NCBI GenBank assembly: GCA_937890575.1
Contig: CALADZ010000219.1
Coordinates: 1 to 5,947 of the forward strand
Direction: 5' to 3'
DNA: 5,947 nucleotides
Origin: MAG-120531 sp002378585
GTDB taxonomy: Bacteria; Bacteroidota; Bacteroidia; Flavobacteriales; Flavobacteriaceae
The number at the start of each line of letters is the position of its first letter. Positions within the stretch are counted from its first letter, which is position 1. Made by a program: the position numbers and the translations under genes. Of the stretch, positions 1 through 5,947 are shown piece by piece. The notes beneath the pieces were generated by a model. That model did no database searches. It worked only from the letters and a program-made list of their open reading frames with translations, and was not told the origin of the DNA.

Positions 1-3000
1 TAGTGATGGAAGTCTAACTAGTTCGGCTACAACGGTTTCTCTTACGGTGTTTAATTCTTACCTTCCATCTCCTAAAAAAATGGGAGAAAGAAAAATAGGT
101 GAATTTGATAATGATTATTTAGGGCGTTCGGTTGCAATTAATTACAATGGAAGCCTTGTTGCTGCAGGTGCACCTGAATACGACACAGAGGCCTATTCCG
201 AAGGAGTGCTTTATTCTTATCAATGGATTAATGAGGATTGGATGCCAATAGGAGCACCTATTGTTGGTCAGAATCAATATACTTATACCGGAAAAGAAAT
301 TGGCCTTAGTGGAGATGGAACAGTGTTAGCTACCAAAATTGATAATGATCTTCATGTTTTTGAAAAGATTGATAATCAATGGGTTCAAAGAGGAAGTAAG
401 ATTGATCAAGACAATATTTACAATATTGTTTTGAGTTATGATGGGTCAATGCTTGTATTTCAATCGAATTATTACGTTGTACAAACGTATCGTTACCTCA
501 ATGGTGAGTACGTAAAGCAAGGCGAATCCATTTCAATTGAAAGTGATAGTAAAATCGATTTAAGTCCAGATGGAAGTACACTTGTGTTTGGAGAACAAAA
601 TAATGATGATGTCAAATTAGATTCAGGTAGGATTAAAATTTATAGACGAATTGATAATTCATGGGAGCTAGAAAAAACAGTTGAAGGTTCCAATCGTGAA
701 GATAAACTAGGGGGCAGTGTAAAATTAAATGCAGATGGGACTGTTGTTGTTTATGGAGTTCCAGGTTATGACACTGAGGGGAATACAGATAATGTAGGAG
801 CTGTTTTTGTTTATAGACGAACCATTGTGGATTCTAACGTTTCATGGGATAAGGTAGGTACAGAAATTATAGGAACCCGTTCTGATGGATATTATGGTAA
901 TAGAACTGCTATTGATGCCTCTGGAACTATTATAGTGATAGGAGATCCAAATGATAATTCTAGTGGTGGATGGAATAGAGGGAAAGTTGTTGTTTATAAA
1001 AACAAAAATAACTCTTGGTCATTAATCGCTTCTATTGAAGAGACTATTGATGGTGCCAGATTTGGAGAGACTTTTGAAATAAGCGAAAATGGAGCACGTA
1101 TGATTGTAGGTACACCTGGTCATGACGGATCTAAGGGTGGATTTGATGTTTTTGATTTGGTTGATTATGATAACAATAGCCCTTCGCCATTGGTTTCAGC
1201 ATTTAGTACAACTAAAAATGTTAGTGCTACCTTTACCTTATCTGGATCAGACCCTGAAAATGATCTCATTACTTTTTCTTTGACTACCAATCCTTCACAT
1301 GGAACAATGGTACTTTCAGATAGACAAGTTACATACACACCAGAATTAGACTTTATAGGTTCAGATTCCTTTGGTTTTTCCGTTAGTGATGGAACAAATG
1401 TAAGCAGTGAAACGATTGTTCCAATTGAAGTATATATGCGTTATATAAATAATCCTGTGGCTATGGAGAACTCTTTATTAGGAAAAAACTCAAATGATCA
1501 GTTTGGTAAAAGCGTTGATTTTGATGCAAATGGTGTTACCATGGCTGTGGGTGCTCCCTTCAATGACGATAGTTTTAATAATGCCGGTCAGGTAGTGGTT
1601 TATGACTATGATAATGACCAATGGACTCAAAAAGGAAGCGCAATAAATGGGCTAGGAGAAAACTATTATTTTGGATATAATGTAAAATTAAGTTCTGATG
1701 GAACCTCTCTCCTTGTTCAAGAGGGTGAACAAGGTAATTGTTGTTCCACATCATATATTTCTGTGTATCGATTTATAAATGACGATTGGGTAAAATTAGG
1801 CTCTACGATTACAAAAAACGATTATTATACCATGGAGAATATCGCATTGAGTGATGATGGTTATAAAATTATAATCGGTTCTTCCATATTCAACTACAAT
1901 GATGCCAATAATAACTATTTATCTAATGTTGGTAAAGTCAATGTTTACTCCTATGATGGTTCCGATTGGGGGCAATTAGGCAATGAAATAAAAGGGCTAG
2001 TCAATTATGAAAGATTTGGGTTCAATGTGGCGATTACTCCAGATGCTAATACCATTGCTGTTTCTTCCCCAGACTATAGTGGGACTGTAAATAGTTCAGG
2101 GAAAGTGAATGTTTATACCCTTCAGGATAATTCTTGGATTGCTATTGGAGGCAGTATTGAAGGTTCTTCTGAAAATTCTTATTTAGGAAGAAAAATCCAA
2201 TTGAGTGATGACGGTAAAACAATTGTGTCCAGTCAAGAATCAAATGGGCATTCTGCTGAAGTTTATCATTTAGTGGATGGGCAATGGGTTAAATTAGGAA
2301 ATTCGATAATTTCCTTGGATTCCAATAATAATAACCTACAAATTGTGAGTATTGAAATTAATACCGAAGGGTCATTAATTGGAGTTGGTTATCCTTATGC
2401 AGGAGCAAACAGCGACGGAAGTATTAAATTGTATTCATTGATAGAAGATCAATGGGAGCCTTTAGTGATATTAAATGGTGATAGCAATGATAATTTGGGA
2501 AATAGTTTTTCATTGACAAAAGATGGTTTGCGTGTTAGTGCTGGAATTTCAAACAATTTTGATTTTCCTAATGGAAAAGTAAAAATATTTAGTTTACCAC
2601 AATATATGAATTCGGTTCCTGAGGCATTTCCTATTATTGGAGCAACTACTAAAAATACATCTTTAAATCTTTATCTGTTGGGTCAAGATCCGGATAGGAC
2701 TGCAGTGACTTTCTCAATTGATACTGCTCCAGCCTCAGGGAGTGTTACTATTTCTGGGACATTAGCTGTTTATGAGCCAAATGCAGATTTTATAGGGGAA
2801 GATTTTTTCACCTATTATTCTGATGATAATATTGGAGTGAGTAATTCTGTTTCCGTAAAGATTAATGTATATAATAGCTTTTTAGAGATGCAAAATCTGT
2901 CGACCACATTTGAAGGGATTGATTTGAATGATATGACAGGAATGGGAGTTGCATCAAACAAGGACGGATCTATTGTTGCAATTGGTTCTCCAAAAGCCGA

Positions 3001-5707
3001 AGGAACAAACTCAGATGTGGGCAGTGTACGGATTTATAGAGTTATCGATTCAGTTTGGGAACAAATTGGAGAAACAATTTTCGGACAAAACAATAACGGA
3101 GAATTTGGACATTCTGTTGACTTAAATTATGAAGGAGACACGGTTGTTATTGGAGCACCTGGAGATAATCAAGTGTTTGTATATAAAAATACAGATGGAA
3201 GTTGGGAACAAGTAGGCCAAAGTTTAAGTGGAAACTGGAATTCAAAATTTGGATATGCTGTAGAAACAGACTACTCTGGAGACATTATAGCCATCAGTGC
3301 TATTGAAAAATCTATTCCTACATATAGAGAAGGTGAGGTGACCATATATCAATTGGTTGATAGTACTTGGAAGCAAATTGGGAACGCATTGACAGGATCA
3401 AACTTTGACCAACAGTTTGGTAAATCGATAAGTTTAAATAGCCTTGGGACTATTCTTGCCGTTGGTTCTCCTTTGTATGGAAACAATGATCAAGGGCTTG
3501 TAAATGTTTATGAATTCAATGGATCCTCCTGGACTGAAATTAATCAATCCATAAATGGAAATAATGACTTCGATAATTTCGGGAGTTCTTTAGAATTAAA
3601 TAGTGATGGATCAATAATAGCTATTGGAGTATCTGGCGGATATGGAAGTGTAGATGATTCTGGATTTGTTTCGGTTTACAAAAACAACAACGATCAATGG
3701 AGACAGATGGGTGAAAATATTAATGGAGAGCAAACGGATGATCAGTTTGGTAACAGTATTTCAATAAATGACAATGGATCTATTGTTGCGGTTGGAGTAC
3801 CAAAAAAGGATACTGATGTAATAGATGAAGGACAAGTAAAAATCTTTGACTTTGATGGATCCGAATGGAACCAGCTAGGTAATTCAATTAATGGATCTGA
3901 AATTCTTGAATCCTTTGGGAATACAGTTAGTTTAAGTCGAGACGGATCTCATTTATTTGTTGGTACTCCCAATGCTAAAGTAAATGAAGCAATTAAGGGT
4001 AATTTAAAAGTTTATAAATTATTAACAAACTCTAGTTTATTGGCTGTTTCTGATACTTTATCAACAACATCTAATGTTATGGTAACTGGAACTTTATCAG
4101 CGACCGGTTCAACAGGTGCAATTAGCTATTCTCTGGTAAGCACACCAACGCATGGTACTGCTACAATTTCTGGATCTACAGTAAGTTATCTTTCAAGTTT
4201 AGATTACGTGGGTACTGATTCTTTCAGTTTTATTGCAAGTTCTGGAAGTGTTATAAGTGATAGCGCTAATATTGATATTATTGTTTCGCCAGGGATTAAT
4301 AATGCCCCGGTTGCAATTTCTCAGGCAGTAACCGTAACAGAGCAAGTTGAATCAATTATTGTTTTGGTAGCTACCGATTTAGAAAGTGACACATTAATTT
4401 ATTCGATCTCACAACCTAAGTATGGAACTGCTTTACTTGTTAGTAATACTGTTTTATATTCCAGTATATCTGATACTGCTACTTTTGATAGTTTTAATTT
4501 TATGGTGTCAGATGGTTTCTTAAATAGTGAATTTGCAACAGTGTCAATCACAATAAATCCAGTGAATGATCCTCCCGAAGCAGAGTCTTTTTCGGTTGAT
4601 AATATTGTTGAAGGCATTCCAACGTCAATTGAATTAATAGGCTCTGATTTAGATAATACTGAGTTAACTTTCTCAATTGCATCAGGACCATCAAAAGGTC
4701 TTATTGTACTGGATGGATCAACTGTAACTTATACCAGTAGTCCAACCATTACATCTACAGACCAGTTTACTTATACAGTTTCTGACGGGTCCTTAACCAG
4801 TTCTCCCGCAACGGTAGTCTTAGGTATACTTGGTGTAAATGATGCTCCAGTAGCCGAGCAGATAAACGTAACTGTAAACGAACAAGAAACTATAGAAATT
4901 ACACTAGAAGCTTTGGATCCTGATAGTTCCAATATTACGTTCACTATAACGCAGCCTGCTAATGGTATAGCAGTCCTAGATGGAAATAAAGTCAGCTACA
5001 CAAGTACTTCAGATGTTGCTATTGAAGACGTATTTACCTATACTGCATTCGATGGTAGTCTTTACAGTCAACCAGCATTAATATTAATTTCTATTACACC
5101 CGTTAATGATATTCCAATTGCTGAAAATATTCAAGTTGATCTTGAGGGACCAAATTCTATTACTATAGAGTTAAAAGCGACTGATAAAGATGAAGATGAT
5201 CTCTTATTTGAAATAATTCAAGAACCTCAAGAGGGTACAATAGAACTAAATGGTGCATTAGTCACTTACAATGGAAATTCTAAAGAAGACTCAACGATCA
5301 CTTTTGAATATGTAGCAAAGGATGCTTCCAGCTCGAGTGAGTCTGCACAGGTGATTATATATTACACCTATAACTCAGATAAAGATCCAGAGGTGGTTGA
5401 TACTATCCCAACAGCAGAAGAGATTGTAGCCTATAATTATATGACACCCAATGGTGATGGCGTAAATGATGAGTTTAGAATTCAGGACCTTGAACTTTTC
5501 CCTAATAATACGCTGTATATTTTCAATTCTCAAGGAATTGAAGTTTATAGACAAATGAATTACGGTCAGAATAATCAATTTTTTGATGGTACTTCTAAAG
5601 TTTACAATGATTACTTGCCAAATGGAACATATTTCTACATTTTTGAATTCATAAGTGATGAAAATATATCGAGTGTTAAAAAAGGTTTCATTCAAATTTT
5701 AAGATAA
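1..5707 (+). CDS. Giant multidomain T9SS type B surface protein (FG-GAP propellers + cadherin-like domains), 5' partial
   Basis: The frame is open from the left edge (first full codon at base 2) to TAA at 5705-5707, giving 1901 visible residues; the true start lies upstream. GTG at 47 and ATG at 80 are not credible starts, because the codons before them already encode the end of a cadherin-like domain (SDGSLTSS, then TVSLTV). Domains in order, numbering from base 2: cadherin-like tail 1-16; propeller A 28-389; cadherin-like A 390-478; propeller B 489-868; cadherin-like B 869-957; propeller C 967-1343; cadherin-like C 1344-1430; four tandem cadherin-like domains 1431-1790; linker; CHU_C/type B sorting domain 1812-1901. 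No catalytic domain is recognisable. By family knowledge it is exported by the T9SS, and adhesion is the inferred role. The PorP/SprF-like gene abuts its stop codon. It is a protein of unknown ligand; domain classes are fairly certain, function is not. Confidence 0.95.
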   Translation, partial: SDGSLTSSATTVSLTVFNSYLPSPKKMGERKIGEFDNDYLGRSVAINYNGSLVAAGAPEYDTEAYSEGVLYSYQWINEDWMPIGAPIVGQNQYTYTGKEIGLSGDGTVLATKIDNDLHVFEKIDNQWVQRGSKIDQDNIYNIVLSYDGSMLVFQSNYYVVQTYRYLNGEYVKQGESISIESDSKIDLSPDGSTLVFGEQNNDDVKLDSGRIKIYRRIDNSWELEKTVEGSNREDKLGGSVKLNADGTVVVYGVPGYDTEGNTDNVGAVFVYRRTIVDSNVSWDKVGTEIIGTRSDGYYGNRTAIDASGTIIVIGDPNDNSSGGWNRGKVVVYKNKNNSWSLIASIEETIDGARFGETFEISENGARMIVGTPGHDGSKGGFDVFDLVDYDNNSPSPLVSAFSTTKNVSATFTLSGSDPENDLITFSLTTNPSHGTMVLSDRQVTYTPELDFIGSDSFGFSVSDGTNVSSETIVPIEVYMRYINNPVAMENSLLGKNSNDQFGKSVDFDANGVTMAVGAPFNDDSFNNAGQVVVYDYDNDQWTQKGSAINGLGENYYFGYNVKLSSDGTSLLVQEGEQGNCCSTSYISVYRFINDDWVKLGSTITKNDYYTMENIALSDDGYKIIIGSSIFNYNDANNNYLSNVGKVNVYSYDGSDWGQLGNEIKGLVNYERFGFNVAITPDANTIAVSSPDYSGTVNSSGKVNVYTLQDNSWIAIGGSIEGSSENSYLGRKIQLSDDGKTIVSSQESNGHSAEVYHLVDGQWVKLGNSIISLDSNNNNLQIVSIEINTEGSLIGVGYPYAGANSDGSIKLYSLIEDQWEPLVILNGDSNDNLGNSFSLTKDGLRVSAGISNNFDFPNGKVKIFSLPQYMNSVPEAFPIIGATTKNTSLNLYLLGQDPDRTAVTFSIDTAPASGSVTISGTLAVYEPNADFIGEDFFTYYSDDNIGVSNSVSVKINVYNSFLEMQNLSTTFEGIDLNDMTGMGVASNKDGSIVAIGSPKAEGTNSDVGSVRIYRVIDSVWEQIGETIFGQNNNGEFGHSVDLNYEGDTVVIGAPGDNQVFVYKNTDGSWEQVGQSLSGNWNSKFGYAVETDYSGDIIAISAIEKSIPTYREGEVTIYQLVDSTWKQIGNALTGSNFDQQFGKSISLNSLGTILAVGSPLYGNNDQGLVNVYEFNGSSWTEINQSINGNNDFDNFGSSLELNSDGSIIAIGVSGGYGSVDDSGFVSVYKNNNDQWRQMGENINGEQTDDQFGNSISINDNGSIVAVGVPKKDTDVIDEGQVKIFDFDGSEWNQLGNSINGSEILESFGNTVSLSRDGSHLFVGTPNAKVNEAIKGNLKVYKLLTNSSLLAVSDTLSTTSNVMVTGTLSATGSTGAISYSLVSTPTHGTATISGSTVSYLSSLDYVGTDSFSFIASSGSVISDSANIDIIVSPGINNAPVAISQAVTVTEQVESIIVLVATDLESDTLIYSISQPKYGTALLVSNTVLYSSISDTATFDSFNFMVSDGFLNSEFATVSITINPVNDPPEAESFSVDNIVEGIPTSIELIGSDLDNTELTFSIASGPSKGLIVLDGSTVTYTSSPTITSTDQFTYTVSDGSLTSSPATVVLGILGVNDAPVAEQINVTVNEQETIEITLEALDPDSSNITFTITQPANGIAVLDGNKVSYTSTSDVAIEDVFTYTAFDGSLYSQPALILISITPVNDIPIAENIQVDLEGPNSITIELKATDKDEDDLLFEIIQEPQEGTIELNGALVTYNGNSKEDSTITFEYVAKDASSSSESAQVIIYYTYNSDKDPEVVDTIPTAEEIVAYNYMTPNGDGVNDEFRIQDLELFPNNTLYIFNSQGIEVYRQMNYGQNNQFFDGTSKVYNDYLPNGTYFYIFEFISDENISSVKKGFIQILR
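2..49 (+). other. C-terminal tail of a cadherin-like/Ig-like domain cut by the left edge
   Basis: The 16 residues before the first propeller read SDGSLTSS-ATTVSLTV. They match the last two strands of the later cadherin-like domains, most closely SDGSLTSSPATVV at 4781-4819. This shows that the gene continues upstream and that the first visible propeller is preceded by a cadherin-like domain, as propellers B and C are. Confidence 0.85.
50..1432 (+). repeat. Higher-order unit A: propeller + cadherin-like domain
   Basis: This is the first of three protein-level units with the same internal order. It runs from just after the Val of TVFNSYL (47) to the matching Val of EVYMRYI (1430), 461 residues. 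The following units measure 479 and 472 residues between equivalent points. Nucleotide identity between units is low by eye, so this is an old duplication. Confidence 0.8.
83..1168 (+). other. Beta-propeller A, seven FG-GAP-type repeats (two degenerate)
   Basis: Repeats follow the pattern G-x-S-V-x-L-S-x-D-G-S-x-V-x-V-G-A-P, then G-x-V-x-V-Y, then W-x-x-x-G-x-x-I. The conserved blade-start position falls at 122, 290, 416, 545, 710, 896 and 1064, so there are seven blades. Blade 1 is canonical (LGRSVAINYNGS, then AAGAP). Blades 2 and 3 are shortened to 42-43 residues; blade 3 lacks the starting Gly, has no GAP-like turn and has Tyr in place of the blade Trp. The seventh blade stops after its third strand (FDVFDLVDY). 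The missing fourth strand can be supplied by the stretch before blade 1 (GERKIGEFDNDYLG), a typical propeller closure. The best family match from memory is FG-GAP_2, related to integrin-alpha propellers. Canonical DxDxDG calcium loops are not evident. Confidence 0.8.
1169..1435 (+). other. Cadherin-like (Big_9/Cadherin_5-type) domain A
   Basis: About 89 residues with the usual order for this class: an N-P-rich entry (NNSPSP), the acidic motif SGSDPENDLITFSL, a H-G-T hairpin (PSHGTMVL), VTYTPELDFIGSDSFGFSV, and a final SDGT strand. This is a beta-sandwich spacer or adhesive module. The acidic motif is a likely calcium ligand by analogy with related domains. Confidence 0.85.
1433..2869 (+). repeat. 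Higher-order unit B: propeller + cadherin-like domain
   Basis: The second copy of the propeller plus cadherin-like unit, 479 residues between equivalent valines at 1430 and 2867. It begins with YMRYI, the counterpart of FNSYL in unit A and YNSFL in unit C. Confidence 0.8.
1466..2605 (+). other. Beta-propeller B, seven FG-GAP-type repeats
   Basis: Blade-start positions fall at 1505, 1673, 1832, 2018, 2186, 2342 and 2498, a spacing of 52-62 residues. The canonical elements are FGKSV and VGAP in blade 1, and Trp in each of blades 1-6 (DQW, DDW, SDW, NSW, GQW, DQW). Blades 3 and 6 lack the starting Gly. Blade 2 contains an adjacent Cys-Cys pair at 1739-1744, the only cysteines in the visible protein. 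Blade 7 ends at KVKIFSLPQY without a Trp strand, and the lead-in ENSLLGKNSNDQFG can close the ring. Confidence 0.8.
2606..2872 (+). other. Cadherin-like domain B
   Basis: About 89 residues: a P-rich entry (NSVPEAFP), the acidic motif GQDPDRTAVTFSI, a S-G-S hairpin, YEPNADFIGEDFFTYYSDD, and a final VSVKINVY strand. It joins propellers B and C. The class assignment rests on the DPD motif and the DFIGEDFFTY strand pair. Confidence 0.85.
2870..4285 (+). repeat. Higher-order unit C: propeller + cadherin-like domain
   Basis: The third copy, 472 residues between equivalent valines at 2867 and 4283. It is the most regular of the three and is followed directly by the tandem cadherin-like array rather than by another propeller. 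Confidence 0.8.
2900..4030 (+). other. Beta-propeller C, seven regular FG-GAP-type repeats
   Basis: Blade-start glycines are at 2939, 3107, 3251, 3419, 3581, 3749 and 3917. Five of the six steps are 162 or 168 bases (54 or 56 residues); the other is 144 bases. All six complete blades carry the Trp (SVW, GSW, STW, SSW, DQW, SEW), and most carry VGSP, IGAP or VGVP. Consensus-like stretches are DDQFGNSISI and DGSIVAIGSP. Blade 7 ends at NLKVYKLL, and the lead-in TTFEGIDLNDMTG would provide the closing strand. Confidence 0.85.
4031..4291 (+). other. Cadherin-like domain C, without the acidic motif
   Basis: The fold pattern is clear: LSATGSTGAISYSL, then PTHGTATISGSTVSY, then LDYVGTDSFSFIASSG, then ANIDIIVSP. 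However, the D-P-(D/E) motif present in the other complete domains is replaced by Gly/Ser/Thr. It links propeller C to the tandem array. Confidence 0.8.
4292..5371 (+). repeat. Tandem array of four cadherin-like domains
   Basis: Four domains of about 90 residues start at 4292 (INNAPVA), 4562 (VNDPPEA), 4835 (VNDAPVA) and 5102 (VNDIPIA). They carry the acidic motifs TDLESDTL, SDLDNTEL, LDPDSSNI and TDKDEDDL. Each continues with a G-x-hairpin, a V-x-Y-x strand and a final D-x-F-x-Y-x-x-x-D/S-G strand. The VNDxP junction is typical of bacterial cadherin-like/Big_9 arrays. The array probably forms a rod between the propellers and the sorting domain; calcium-dependent stiffening is inferred from the acidic motifs and family analogy. 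Confidence 0.88.
5435..5704 (+). other. T9SS type B sorting domain (CHU_C / gliding-motility C-terminal domain)
   Basis: The last 90 residues contain the hallmark MTPNGDGVNDEFRI at 5441-5482, then LYIFNSQGIEVYR, then the F-D-G-T segment, LPNGTYFYIFEF, and a final KKGFIQILR ending at the stop codon. By family knowledge this domain directs export through the T9SS and, unlike type A domains, works with a PorP/SprF-like partner; such a gene follows directly. Confidence 0.95.
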
Positions 5708-5758
5708 ATGAAAAATTTAATTGTAATATATTTTCTTTTACCCTTAGCTATTTATTCA
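5708..5758 (+). other. Sec signal peptide of the PorP/SprF-like protein
   Basis: The segment has a short basic N-terminus (MKN), a hydrophobic core (LIVIYFLLPLAI), then Y-S before Gln18. An N-terminal Gln after cleavage is common in Bacteroidota exported proteins. The cleavage site is inferred by eye. Confidence 0.8.
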
Positions 5759-5947
5759 CAGGTTGATATTAGCTTTGGTTCAAGGATGTTTAACCCCTCT
5801 ATCATAAATCCTGCAAATGCCGGATTAAATGGGAATAAAACAATTTTTATTGAACATCAACAGCGTATGATTGGATTTGAGGGTGCCCCAACTATTTCTA
5901 ACATAAGCTATAACGGAAACTTATTTTCTGAACGCTTGGGTACCGGG
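5708..5947 (+). CDS. PorP/SprF-family type IX secretion outer-membrane protein, 3' partial
   Basis: ATG at 5708 follows the TAA of the giant gene with no spacer, and the frame stays open for 80 codons to the right edge. The first 17 residues (MKNLIVIYFLLPLAIYS) form a signal peptide, with likely cleavage before Gln18. The mature start carries the two N-terminal hallmarks of PorP/SprF proteins: NPSIINPANAG at residues 29-39 and HQQRMIGFEGAPT at 50-62. Family members are usually about 300 residues, predicted outer-membrane beta-barrels, so roughly a quarter is visible. SprF is needed for export of the SprB adhesin in Flavobacterium johnsoniae and is encoded just after it. The same order here suggests this is the dedicated partner of the upstream protein. 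The later ATG at 5786 would remove the signal peptide and is rejected. No Shine-Dalgarno-like sequence stands close to the start, which is usual in this phylum; translation is probably coupled to the upstream gene. No symbol is assigned because paralogues are numerous. Confidence 0.9.
   Translation, partial: MKNLIVIYFLLPLAIYSQVDISFGSRMFNPSIINPANAGLNGNKTIFIEHQQRMIGFEGAPTISNISYNGNLFSERLGTG

Noticed and set aside
47..82. GTG at 47 or ATG at 80 as the start of the giant gene
   Set aside because: The frame is open upstream and already encodes a recognisable cadherin-like tail; neither start is followed by a signal peptide, which a T9SS substrate needs.
122..4030. WD40 or kelch repeats as the propeller class
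   Set aside because: There are no WD dipeptide ends or kelch GG/Y/W pattern; the D-G-S-x-V-A-V-G-A-P and G-x-V-x-V-Y pattern fits FG-GAP-type repeats better.
122..4030. DNA-level tandem repeat or CRISPR-like array
   Set aside because: The periodicity of about 168 bases exists at the protein level; exact DNA matches between repeats are only about 14-16 bases and lie in conserved codons.
4399..4617. 72-codon minus-strand open frame
   Set aside because: It lies wholly inside well-conserved cadherin-like domains on the plus strand and shows no recognisable protein features; it is a shadow frame.
5375..5695. 106-codon minus-strand open frame
   Set aside because: It lies opposite the linker and the clear T9SS sorting domain; its hydrophobic stretches come from the reverse complement of AT-rich coding sequence.
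5690..5720. Terminator or promoter between the two genes
   Set aside because: There is no intergenic space, and no hairpin followed by a T-run is visible around the junction.

Overview
The window looks like chromosomal DNA of an AT-rich member of the Bacteroidota, probably Flavobacteriia- or Cytophagia-like. The evidence is the pair of genes present: a giant surface protein ending in the gliding-motility/type IX secretion (T9SS) type B sorting domain (CHU_C family, motif TPNGDGVNDEF), followed directly by a PorP/SprF-family gene. Both families are restricted to this phylum as far as I know. No species can be named from the sequence.

Layout. Bases 1-5707 are the 3' part of one plus-strand gene. 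It is open at the left edge, so its start, signal peptide and N-terminal region lie outside the window. The 1901 visible residues are modular. First comes the tail of a cadherin-like/Ig-like domain (2-49). Then a higher-order unit of about 460-480 residues occurs three times; each unit is a seven-repeat FG-GAP-type beta-propeller followed by one cadherin-like domain (about 50-1432, 1433-2869 and 2870-4285). Next come four more cadherin-like domains in tandem (4292-5371), a short linker, and the C-terminal T9SS sorting domain (5435-5704). The cadherin tail at the left edge implies more of the protein, perhaps another unit, upstream. Bases 5708-5947 hold the first 80 codons of a PorP/SprF-like gene, whose ATG directly follows the TAA of the giant gene with no gap. 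It is open at the right edge.

How they work together (family knowledge plus inference). Proteins with type B sorting domains cross the outer membrane through the T9SS. In the sprB/sprF precedent of Flavobacterium, a PorP/SprF-like outer-membrane partner encoded directly downstream is needed for the adhesin to be secreted or retained. The window therefore most likely encodes a very large, probably surface-displayed adhesin and its dedicated partner, in one transcription unit. The ligand is unknown. There are no RNA genes, mobile elements, CRISPR arrays or non-coding stretches; the window is essentially all coding.
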